Shown here in pieces: positions 1-5,455 of a DNA stretch of 8,750 nt (its first letter is position 1; each line of letters begins with the position of its first letter). The notes below the pieces were generated by a model. The model did not search any database. It had not been told where the DNA came from and saw only the letters and a program-made list of their open reading frames with translations. The translations under genes and the position numbers were made by a program. The stretch is from NCBI GenBank assembly GCA_030631125.1, contig DAOVLS010000077.1, positions 1 to 8,750 of the forward strand, given 5' to 3'. This DNA is from Planctomycetales bacterium (lineage in GTDB: Bacteria; Planctomycetota; Phycisphaerae; SM23-33).

Positions 1-42
1 AAGACCCGGCTTCGCTAAGGCTACGCCGTGGCAAGCCGTGAG

Positions 43-70
43 ACCGGAATACCGGATTACCGGAATACCG
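43..70. repeat. 8-bp tandem repeat, about 3.5 copies
   Basis: Units ACCGGAAT (43-50), ACCGGATT (51-58), ACCGGAAT (59-66) and a partial ACCG (67-70) lie head to tail. Function unknown. It is the first of three short-period arrays in the same intergenic region. Confidence 0.85.
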
Positions 71-129
71 TGAAAAACGGAAAGACCGGAACCGATTTAC
101 GAGTCAACTGATTGACCAGTCTGTTGGCG

Positions 130-145
130 TGCTCGCTTCAGCGAG
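130..145. repeat. Second copy of the TGCTCGCTTCAGCGAG palindrome
   Basis: CTCGC (132-136) and GCGAG (141-145) flank the loop TTCA. All 16 bases match the reverse complement of 5145-5160 plus one neighbouring base. Here it lies in gene-free DNA. Confidence 0.55.
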
Positions 146-158
146 GCATGGCGAATAC

Positions 159-193
159 GGCAAGATAGGCAAGTCAGGCAAGTCAGGCAAGGG
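159..193. repeat. 9-bp tandem repeat, about 4 copies
   Basis: Units GGCAAGATA (159-167), GGCAAGTCA (168-176), GGCAAGTCA (177-185) and partial GGCAAGGG (186-193). Because the unit is a multiple of three it creates an apparent GKS-type repeat peptide in one frame, which I regard as accidental. Confidence 0.85.
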
Positions 194-270
194 CGGATTT
201 TCAAAAACGAAAAAAAATGACCCCGGAAATCACAACTCTATGTCGCCCAAGGATTTACGGGTTTTGACTT

Positions 271-370
271 CGTTCCCAACGGTTCCGAATCGTTCCCAAC
301 GGTTCCCAATGGTTCCGTTTCGTTCCGAATGGTTCCGTTTGGTTCCGTTTGGTTCTGTTTGGTTCCCAGC
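271..370. repeat. 10-bp tandem array, ten phased units
   Basis: Ten consecutive decamers without any insertion or deletion, consensus SGTTCYSWWY. Nearly every unit keeps the core GTTCC; the last four bases fall into classes such as CAAC, GAAT, CAAT and GTTT. The first 40 bp are two 20-bp units differing at one position. The array is followed at once by the palindrome CCGGGCCCGG (370-379). It is a minisatellite by structure. The period is close to one helical turn, so the GTTCC cores would lie on roughly the same face of the DNA, but any binding function is only a guess. Confidence 0.9.
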
Positions 371-465
371 CGGGCCCGGTTTGGCCAGCGGTATTACTTG
401 GCGCCATCCGCGATTAACTTATCCTTGTTTCCCGCTGCTGCGACGCTACACTCACCCATTCGCAT

Positions 466-539
466 GCCTGCCCTTCGGGTATGAGCCTCTCTTCGAGTCC
501 GAGCCTCAGAGCCGAAGGCAAGGTCGAAGACCGGCAGGC
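466..539. repeat. Nested inverted repeats upstream of apt
   Basis: Three inverted-repeat pairs overlap here: GCCTGCC (466-472) with GGCAGGC (533-539), CCTTCGG (472-478) with CCGAAGG (512-518), and TCTTCGA (490-496) with TCGAAGA (524-530). The first two nest; the third interleaves with the second, so not all can form together. This could be a dispersed palindromic element or a structured apt leader. The sequence does not decide between these. Confidence 0.5.
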
Positions 540-560
540 AGGTTAGTGGAACCATTTTTC

Positions 561-582
561 GGGAGTAACGATGAATGATTGA
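561..582 (+). promoter_or_regulatory. apt ribosome binding site with overlapping micro-ORF
   Basis: GGGAG at 561-565 lies 5 bases before ATG 571 and 9 bases before ATG 575. ATG 571 opens ATG-AAT-GAT-TGA (571-582), which overlaps the apt start in another frame. Both spacings are usable, so initiation at 571 could compete with apt. This may be chance. Confidence 0.45.
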
Positions 583-1096
583 CCTTGGCGATTTCATTCG
601 AGACATACCGGATTTCCCAAAGAAGGGCATCATTTTCAAGGACATCACGCCGCTGCTGCTGGACCCGGTGATGCTGGATGAGGTCGTTGGCCAATTGGCG
701 GAACCTTACAGGGATGCCGGCATCGAGGTTGTCGTCGGCATCGAGGCTCGCGGGTTCATCTTCGGCCCCGTCGTCGCTCGCGAAATCGGCGCAGGATTCG
801 TACCGATCCGCAAGCCCGGAAAACTACCGCATAAAACCGTCAGCAGGGAGTATGCCCTCGAATACGGCACAGACACAATCGAAATGCACGCCGACGCGAT
901 CGCCGCCGGAACCAAAGTCCTAATGCTGGACGACCTGCTCGCCACCGGCGGGACAATGGCCGCTGCCTGCGAAATGGTCGCGGACCTCGGCGGAGATATC
1001 GTCGGCATAGCGTTCCTGATTGAACTTTGCTTCCTGAACGGGCGCGATAAACTCACCGACTATGAAATCCATTCACTCATCCGCGTGGAGAAGTAG
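575..1096 (+). CDS. apt: Adenine phosphoribosyltransferase
   Basis: Converts adenine and PRPP to AMP and pyrophosphate in cytoplasmic purine salvage. The 173-residue product has the usual length of bacterial Apt. Visible motifs are the N-terminal IPDFPKKGIIFKDITPLL (11-28), EARGF (57-61), the RKPGKLP loop (79-85), the EYGTD segment (96-100), and the PRPP-binding loop VLMLDDLLATGGT (115-127) with the paired Asp119-Asp120. The start at 575 fits the family N-terminus and has GGGAG (561-565) nine bases upstream. A second ATG at 571, closer to that site, opens a frame of only three codons ending at 582, so it cannot be the apt start. The gene ends directly in a REP-like inverted repeat and is followed by the CBM9-like pair on the same strand. 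Family identity is secure. Confidence 0.97.
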   Translation: MIDLGDFIRDIPDFPKKGIIFKDITPLLLDPVMLDEVVGQLAEPYRDAGIEVVVGIEARGFIFGPVVAREIGAGFVPIRKPGKLPHKTVSREYALEYGTDTIEMHADAIAAGTKVLMLDDLLATGGTMAAACEMVADLGGDIVGIAFLIELCFLNGRDKLTDYEIHSLIRVEK

Positions 1097-1157
1097 GGCG
1101 GGCCAACCGGCCCGCGGAATGTTTCGGCCTGTATTCGGTGGGCCGGTTGGACCACCC
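1096..1157. repeat. REP-like imperfect inverted repeat after apt
   Basis: CCAACCGGCCC (1103-1113) pairs perfectly with GGGCCGGTTGG (1140-1150). The stem extends outward, after single mismatches, through GG/CC and GGG/CCC to 1096 and 1157; the loop is 26 bases. The left arm begins at the last base of the apt stop codon. There is no T-run after the right arm, so it is not a classical intrinsic terminator. A REP-type extragenic palindrome, or a transcript-stabilising or attenuating hairpin between apt and the next gene, fits better. Confidence 0.65.
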
Positions 1158-1183
1158 TTCAATTCGCGCGAGGTTGAAAGTAT

Positions 1184-1846
1184 ATGATTCAAAGAAAGAA
1201 TTATCTCGTTCGCCGAGCGCCGGGAATCATGCGATTGGCATGTGACGATCCGGCCTGGAACCGGGCCGAAAGGCTCTCGATAGATGAATATCCCTGGTAC
1301 AGCGCCGGGGATAAACAGGATACGACAGCTGCTGTGCTGTATGACGAGAGGGCTGTCTATCTCCTGTTCATCTGCGCCGACAAGCACATCCATGCCGTCG
1401 AGACCCGCCCCAACGGCGACGTGTATAAGGACAGTTGCGTGGAGTTTTTCATAGCGTTCGAGTCCGAAGGCGCCGGCGGCCACCTCAATTTCGAAGCCAA
1501 CTGCTGCGGGACGGTTCATATGGGTTTCGGCGCTGGTCGAGGTGCCCGCTCGCTCGCACCGACGGAAGTGCTCGATGCCGTCAAGGTGAAAACCTCCATC
1601 CCCACGCCGACGAAGGACGAATCCCCGACCGACGACGGCTGGTGGCTTGCGGCGAAGATTCCGTTTGCGGCGATTTCTGAAATGGCAGGTCAAAAGGTTG
1701 CTCCGAAACCGGGCGACGCCTGGCGGGTGAATTTCTACCGTTGCGGCGGAAAGACCGACCCGCAATACGCCGCGTGGAACCGGATCGACTGGTCGGAACC
1801 GGACTTTCACAGGCCCGAATTTTTCGGGACACTGACGTTCGAATAG
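1184..1846 (+). CDS. CBM9-like carbohydrate-binding family protein (copy 1)
   Basis: A 220-residue protein resembling the stand-alone 'carbohydrate-binding family 9-like' proteins (CBM9/DOMON-type beta sandwich). Recognisable stretches are IDEYPWY (33-39), the strand with LYDERAVYLLFICADKHI, DSCVEFF, NFEANCCGT, DDGWWLAAKIPFA, WRVNFYRCGGKTDPQ and the C-terminal RPEFFGTLTFE. CBM9 domains bind sugar chain ends in xylanases, but here there is no attached catalytic domain, no signal peptide and no membrane segment, so the protein is probably cytoplasmic and its ligand is unknown. Start: ATG 1184 with GAGG at 1170-1173, 10 bases upstream. The next gene, 27 bp downstream, is a close paralogue with a similar leader. 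Carbohydrate binding is inferred from family, not shown. Confidence 0.85.
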   Translation: MIQRKNYLVRRAPGIMRLACDDPAWNRAERLSIDEYPWYSAGDKQDTTAAVLYDERAVYLLFICADKHIHAVETRPNGDVYKDSCVEFFIAFESEGAGGHLNFEANCCGTVHMGFGAGRGARSLAPTEVLDAVKVKTSIPTPTKDESPTDDGWWLAAKIPFAAISEMAGQKVAPKPGDAWRVNFYRCGGKTDPQYAAWNRIDWSEPDFHRPEFFGTLTFE

Positions 1847-1873
1847 AACAGTAACTCAGGCGAGGCTGGAAAG

Positions 1874-2545
1874 ATGGATCAGAAAAAAAGTTACCTTGTT
1901 CGTCGCGCATCGGGGTCGGTCCGTCTGGCCTGCGATGACCCGGGCTGGGACCAGGCCGACAGGATCGAAATTGACGAATATCCCTGGTACACGTCGGGGC
2001 TTAAGCAGGCGACGACCGTTGCGGCGCTTTACGACGATGAAGCGATATACCTCCTGTACGTCTGCGACGACAAACATATCTCCGCCGTCGAGACCGAAAC
2101 CAACAGCAACGTCCACACCGACAGTTGCGTGGAGTTCTTCGCGACGATCGACCCTGACGGCCAATGGGGCAAATGGGGCTATTTCAATTTCGAGGTCAAC
2201 TGCTGCGGTACTGCGAAGTTGGGTTTCCGCCCCGGCCCGGAATGGCGGACGCTCGCGCCGGCCGAACTGGTCGAGACCATACGAATAAAGACTTCCATCC
2301 CTACGCCGACCAAGACCGAGTCGCCCGGCGACGACGGCTGGTGGCTTGCGGCGGCGATTCCGTTCGCGGTGATTTCCGAAGCCGCTGGCCGGAAAATCGC
2401 ACCGAAATCGGGAACGCACTGGCGGGCGAACTTCTACCGCTGCGGTGGAAAAACCGACCCGCAATCAGCCTGCTGGAACCCGATAAACACGCCGGAACAT
2501 GAATACCACAGCCCGGAATTTTTCGGAAACCTCCCGTTCGAATGA
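1874..2545 (+). CDS. CBM9-like carbohydrate-binding family protein (copy 2)
   Basis: Tandem paralogue of the preceding gene, 223 residues, about 60% identical by eye along its whole length. It keeps IDEYPWY, LYDDEAIYLLYVCDDKHI, DSCVEFF, NFEVNCCGT, the nearly invariant IPTPTKTESPGDDGWWLAA segment, ANFYRCGGKTDPQ and the PEFFG C-terminus. It differs mainly by a three-residue insertion (QWGKWGYF region) and a more acidic middle part. Like copy 1 it has no signal peptide, so a cytoplasmic place is likely. GAGG (1862-1865) lies 8 bases before ATG 1874, and the bases around it (GCGAGGCTGGAAAG) resemble those of copy 1, so the duplication probably included the ribosome binding site. The 27-bp gap implies co-transcription. 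The stop codon is 4 bp from that of the convergent aminotransferase gene. Confidence 0.85.
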   Translation: MDQKKSYLVRRASGSVRLACDDPGWDQADRIEIDEYPWYTSGLKQATTVAALYDDEAIYLLYVCDDKHISAVETETNSNVHTDSCVEFFATIDPDGQWGKWGYFNFEVNCCGTAKLGFRPGPEWRTLAPAELVETIRIKTSIPTPTKTESPGDDGWWLAAAIPFAVISEAAGRKIAPKSGTHWRANFYRCGGKTDPQSACWNPINTPEHEYHSPEFFGNLPFE

Positions 2546-2549
2546 GCGA

Positions 2550-3728
2550 CTACCCCTTCAACACGTCGAGGAGTATCTCCATGCCGGCGTCGAGGTCTGA
2601 TTCGCTTATCGTCAACGGTGGGGCCAGGCGGAGGACGTTATTTTTGGCTATGCAGACCAGCAGACCCCGGTCCATGCACGTCATCATAAGCGGCTTGGCC
2701 TCCCTTGCCGCGTCGAACCGCAACCCGAACATTACGCCTTTGCCGCGAATTTGCTCCAGCGCGGGAACTTTGGCATCCTGTATCGCGCGTACGATTTGCC
2801 CGCCGAGTTTTTCGGCGCGGTCGAGGAGATTTTCATCTTCGATGAGTTTCATGGTCGCAGCCCCGGCTGCGGCGCAGAGCGGATTTCCGCCCATCGTGCA
2901 TCCATGGGTTCCGGGGACGAGAACGTCGGCGTATTTCGGCGCTGCGACGCACGCCGCCACCGGTAGCCCGCCGCCAATCGCCTTGGCCAGCGTCATAACG
3001 TCCGGGGCGATTCCGTAATGCTGATGCGCGAACCATTTGCCCGTCCGCGCCGGAGATGTCCAGACCTCGTCGCAGACCAGCAGCAGGTTCTTTTCGTCGC
3101 ACAGCGCCCGCAGGCCCTGCATGAACTCGACCGTCGGTTCGTTCATTCCGCCTTCGGCCTGGATCGGCTCGACGAAAACGCCGGCTGTCTCGTCATCGAC
3201 CGCCGCGGCGACGGCGTCGATGTCGCCGTAATCGACCTTGACGCTGCCGGGAAGCATCGGCTCGAAACCCTTCTGGAACGATTCGGGCGTCAGCGACAGC
3301 GACCCCATCGTCCTGCCGTGGAAGCAGTCGTTGAAGGAGATGATTTTGTATCGTCCTTCACCGGCCGCCAGTCGCACCAGTTTAAGGGCGGCCTCGTTCG
3401 CCTCTGCGCCGCTGTGGCAGAAGAAGACCTTTCCGCCGAAACCGTTTTCGGTAATCCGCCGGGCAAGGTCGATCTGCGGCTCGTTGGTGAAGAGGTTTCC
3501 ATGCGACAGGAGCATATCGGCCTGGGCTTTTATGGCCGAGACGACGGCAGGATGGCAATGTCCCGTAACCCCGCCAGCTCCGAATCCGGCGAAGAAGTCC
3601 AGATACTCGCCCCCGTCGGCGTCCCATATCTTCGCACCGGCCCCGCGCACCATCGCCACGGGCAACCGCCCGTAGTTTTCGATGAGGTATTTGTTCGTCA
3701 GTTCCACCAGTTCAGCGTTTTTTGTCAT
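2550..3728 (-). CDS. argD: Class III PLP aminotransferase, ArgD-like
   Basis: A 392-residue fold-type I, class III aminotransferase; nearest by character to acetylornithine/ornithine aminotransferases. Visible landmarks: DFFAGFGAGGVTGHCHP (44-60), the phosphate-site SGAEANEAA (106-114), FHGRT (136-140) whose aromatic residue stacks on PLP, EPIQAEGG (187-194), Asp220 in CDEV for the pyridine nitrogen, Lys249 in TLAKAIGGG as the Schiff-base lysine, and HGCTMGGNP (275-283). Length is normal. Odd point: the usual DEVQTGxGRTG reads DEVWTSPARTG, replacing the Gln that contacts PLP. Start ATG 3728 has AAGGA about 7 bases upstream. It follows the acyltransferase-like gene by 103 bp on the same strand; no other arginine gene is in view, so the symbol is tentative and a GABA-, ornithine- or other omega-amino substrate remains possible. 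The class is secure. Confidence 0.88.
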   Translation of the reverse strand: MTKNAELVELTNKYLIENYGRLPVAMVRGAGAKIWDADGGEYLDFFAGFGAGGVTGHCHPAVVSAIKAQADMLLSHGNLFTNEPQIDLARRITENGFGGKVFFCHSGAEANEAALKLVRLAAGEGRYKIISFNDCFHGRTMGSLSLTPESFQKGFEPMLPGSVKVDYGDIDAVAAAVDDETAGVFVEPIQAEGGMNEPTVEFMQGLRALCDEKNLLLVCDEVWTSPARTGKWFAHQHYGIAPDVMTLAKAIGGGLPVAACVAAPKYADVLVPGTHGCTMGGNPLCAAAGAATMKLIEDENLLDRAEKLGGQIVRAIQDAKVPALEQIRGKGVMFGLRFDAAREAKPLMMTCMDRGLLVCIAKNNVLRLAPPLTISESDLDAGMEILLDVLKG

Positions 3729-3831
3729 AACCGATTCCTTATCTTTGGTTCCCGCGTTGCGGCGTGGAAAATAAGCCCCTTGAGCAGTCGCGTCAAGTGC
3801 GCTTTGATATGTTTGCTGAAGTGGGTGCGCC

Positions 3832-5121
3832 TCACGGTCCGGCGGTGTTTATGTATCGCTGTGTTCCCCAGCAGTCGGCGGCGACGTCTTTGGCGAGCAT
3901 GAAACATTCCGCCGCCATCATTTGCCCGCCCGCCCGCAGGTGCCTGACGATCGCCTGCTGGAGGGCTGTCCGTTGCGGGGCGTCATCGAGGTTCTTGTAG
4001 TCGCAGCCAAGGATATGTTTCTCGCTCCCCTTGCTGTACATCGTCGGGTAAAGATACATCTCACGCTGGAAACGGACCAGGTTTGCCGTCGCCGGCAGCA
4101 TGTCCTGCAATTGTGGGTCGCTCCACCAGCCGCCGCTGTGGATCGCACGGGGGGTGATTTCCGGGAAGTGCTTGGCGAAGAACTCCAGCGACCAGCGGAA
4201 TGACTCGCCACAGGCGGCATGGTCGAGAGGCTCGCCACCGGGGATGTGAAACTCGAGCGTCTGGTCGCCGGGCTTCAGCATTGCTTCCCACTCCGCCAGG
4301 TCGAGGCGGATATCTTCCCGGCGGGCGCAGCCGAGCGGTGATATCCAGGCGTTGCTGACGAGTGCGCCACCGCGCTGGTGAACTTGCGTCTCCCACGCCC
4401 CTTCTGGATCGTGCCGTCCACCCGCGCCGTCGAATTGTCCGTCGCTGCGGAAGGTCAGGTCGGGCAGGGGTACGGATACCGTCCTGCCGCTCCGCCGGTT
4501 GCGATAGACCGTCAGTTTCCCCTTGAACGGGCGCGGCGTGTACGATAACCGACCCAGACGAAAAACCCTGCCGGCGAGGTGGTTGGCAGGCCAGTAGATG
4601 GAGGTCAAGGTGACCCGCCCGGCTCGGGCAGTGTCCTTACGAATCCCACTCGTTACCATCGCCAGCGTCGCGGAGACGATTTCGACGGGGATTGAACGAG
4701 CTTGAACAATCTCCATCAGGCAGTCGTAGTGCGACAGGAGCACCGACAGGAAAAACTCTCCGACCTGATCTCCCAGGTATTGCCTGAACGGCTGCCACTG
4801 CTTTTCGCTCCAGCGTTCCAGTGGCTCGGACCGATACGCCAGGTGCCAGCAGTGCTCCCACAGCCGGGCGAACAGAGGGTCTTTGGCGACTCGCCGGGCG
4901 ACGGACTCCAGCGCCGGGGCATAATCGCCCGGTTCGAGTCTCATGCCCACCAAGGCCCGGCGAATTGCATCGGGACTGATAAGGCGCCCCAGGTCCTCTC
5001 GTTCAAAGAGGCCTTGCGACGCTTCCCACTCGTTACCCAGCATCTGGCGGAAACGATCCTGCTCCTCGCCGGGTGTCGGGACTGCCTGGCGAACATATTC
5101 CTTCAGGTCAACCCGCGCCAT
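3832..5121 (-). CDS. Acyltransferase-family protein with GNAT-like C-terminal domain
   Basis: A 429-residue soluble protein with no signal peptide or membrane segment. The C-terminal half (about 190-410) recalls the GNAT-like domain of proteins annotated 'acyltransferase domain-containing', which pair it with a helical N-acyltransferase N-terminal domain. Supporting stretches are LEFHIPGGEPLDHAACGESF (289-308), FFAKHFPE (314-321), the SGGWWSDPQLQDMLP segment (329-343) and NLVRFQREM (347-355). The N-terminal part (1-180) is mainly helical by composition. The substrate is unknown and catalysis is not demonstrated. Start: ATG 5121, preceded by AGGA (5129-5132) with 7-base spacing; an in-frame GTG at 5175 would translate through the upstream hairpin and is less likely. 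The aminotransferase gene follows 103 bp downstream, possibly in one operon. I recognise the family from memory of the motif, so the call is moderate. Confidence 0.6.
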   Translation of the reverse strand: MARVDLKEYVRQAVPTPGEEQDRFRQMLGNEWEASQGLFEREDLGRLISPDAIRRALVGMRLEPGDYAPALESVARRVAKDPLFARLWEHCWHLAYRSEPLERWSEKQWQPFRQYLGDQVGEFFLSVLLSHYDCLMEIVQARSIPVEIVSATLAMVTSGIRKDTARAGRVTLTSIYWPANHLAGRVFRLGRLSYTPRPFKGKLTVYRNRRSGRTVSVPLPDLTFRSDGQFDGAGGRHDPEGAWETQVHQRGGALVSNAWISPLGCARREDIRLDLAEWEAMLKPGDQTLEFHIPGGEPLDHAACGESFRWSLEFFAKHFPEITPRAIHSGGWWSDPQLQDMLPATANLVRFQREMYLYPTMYSKGSEKHILGCDYKNLDDAPQRTALQQAIVRHLRAGGQMMAAECFMLAKDVAADCWGTQRYINTAGP

Positions 5122-5144
5122 TGTTGGTTCCTTTTTGATAACGT

Positions 5145-5160
5145 GCTCGCTGAAGCGAGC
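5145..5160. repeat. Palindrome GCTCGC-tgaa-GCGAGC in the acyltransferase-gene leader
   Basis: A perfect 6-bp stem with a 4-base loop lies between the putative promoter and the ribosome binding site of the - strand gene starting at 5121. On the - strand it reads TGCTCGCTTCAGCGAG, the same 16 bases seen on the + strand at 130-145, where they also form a hairpin. Two copies 5 kb apart suggest a dispersed short palindromic repeat. Confidence 0.6.
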
Positions 5161-5183
5161 AAAAAAAGCAAACACGTTGGGGA

Positions 5184-5189
5184 AGTATA
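5184..5189 (-). promoter_or_regulatory. Possible -10 box for the acyltransferase-like gene
   Basis: On the - strand TATACT (5189-5184) is a good -10 hexamer 63 bases before the start codon, and A-rich DNA lies upstream of it. No convincing -35 box is found at the right spacing (GTAATT at 17 bp), so this is weak. Confidence 0.3.
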
Positions 5190-5236
5190 GTTTTTTGCTT
5201 TAAGTGAATTACCTTATTTAATGCGAAATTTTATCC

Positions 5237-5265
5237 TTGTGTTTTATCGGATAACAAGTTATATT
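5237..5265 (+). promoter_or_regulatory. Putative sigma-70-type promoter of rpmH
   Basis: TTGTGT (5237-5242), a 17-bp spacer and TATATT (5260-5265) resemble -35 and -10 boxes. Transcription would start near 5272, so the hairpin at 5281-5306 would sit at the very beginning of the mRNA. The surrounding 5190-5275 is strongly AT-rich compared with the rest of the window, as expected of a strong promoter. Confidence 0.45.
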
Positions 5266-5280
5266 TCGCTTTTTACGGAG

Positions 5281-5306
5281 ACTCCCGGACGTGAAAGACC
5301 GGGAGT
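5281..5306 (+). promoter_or_regulatory. Hairpin in the rpmH leader
   Basis: ACTCCCGG (5281-5288) and CCGGGAGT (5299-5306) form a perfect 8-bp stem with a 10-base loop. It is followed by TTTTGAGG, in which GAGG (5310-5313) is the rpmH ribosome binding site. The GC-rich stem followed by T residues resembles a small terminator or attenuator, or a structured leader that could control translation. No specific riboswitch class is recognised. Confidence 0.5.
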
Positions 5307-5319
5307 TTTGAGGTTTTTA

Positions 5320-5454
5320 ATGCACTATCCACACAAGATATCTAAGCGACGACGATCACGACGAATCGGCTTCCGTGCGCGAATGCGGACCCGTAACGGA
5401 CGAAAGATCATTAACGCCAAACGTCGCCTTGGCCGACAGGTGCAGGTGGCCTGA
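5320..5454 (+). CDS. rpmH: 50S ribosomal protein L34
   Basis: A 44-residue, strongly basic protein of the large ribosomal subunit. The core is unmistakable: SKRRRSRRIGFRARMRT followed by NGRKIINAKRRLGR, matching the L34 pattern of R/K-rich helix, GFRARM and a second basic helix. Length is usual for the family (44-50). The open frame extends upstream to 5221, but ATG 5320 is chosen because it has GAGG (5310-5313) six bases upstream and because the homologous part starts there; the upstream codons cover promoter and hairpin. In many bacteria rpmH is followed by rnpA and lies near dnaA. Here a terminator follows the stop codon at once and convergent metK lies beyond, so rpmH appears to be monocistronic. 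Confidence 0.95.
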   Translation: MHYPHKISKRRRSRRIGFRARMRTRNGRKIINAKRRLGRQVQVA

Positions 5455-5455
5455 T

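Larger units (their letters stand above)
1..574. other. Repeat-rich intergenic region upstream of apt, no convincing gene
   Basis: No open frame here looks like a protein. The longest + frame (129-578, GTG start) merely reads through the tandem repeats and gives low-complexity sequence with no recognisable domain, and it has no ribosome binding site. The region holds, in order: a short inverted repeat GGCTT/AAGCC (8-12 and 33-37), an 8-bp tandem repeat (43-70), a small palindrome (131-145), a 9-bp tandem repeat (159-193), a 10-bp tandem array (271-370) ending in the perfect palindrome CCGGGCCCGG (370-379), and nested inverted repeats (466-539). I could not find a persuasive promoter for apt; TTGACT at 264-269 has no good -10 box downstream. 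Confidence 0.7.

Noticed and set aside
271..370. CRISPR array
   Set aside because: Units are 10 bp, contiguous and without spacers; no cas genes are nearby.
490..500. tRNA T-arm-like TTCGAGTCC
   Set aside because: No acceptor, D or anticodon arm can be built around it; it belongs to the inverted-repeat block.
129..578. 149-codon + frame covering the repeats upstream of apt
   Set aside because: It consists mostly of tandem-repeat translation, starts at GTG without a ribosome binding site, overlaps the apt start and shows no domain.
394..648. 84-codon - strand frame overlapping the apt start
   Set aside because: Runs through the inverted-repeat block and into apt antisense; no family resemblance, low-complexity Arg-rich sequence.
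3018..3902. 294-codon + strand frame opposite the aminotransferase
   Set aside because: Lies antisense to a clearly conserved gene; long shadow frames are common in GC-rich DNA.
5122..5175. 18-codon extension of the acyltransferase-like gene from GTG 5175
   Set aside because: Reads through the palindrome and the ribosome binding site of ATG 5121.
5221..5319. N-terminal extension of L34 from ATG 5221
   Set aside because: It would translate the promoter-like region and the hairpin, has no counterpart in L34, and the start at 5320 has a good ribosome binding site.
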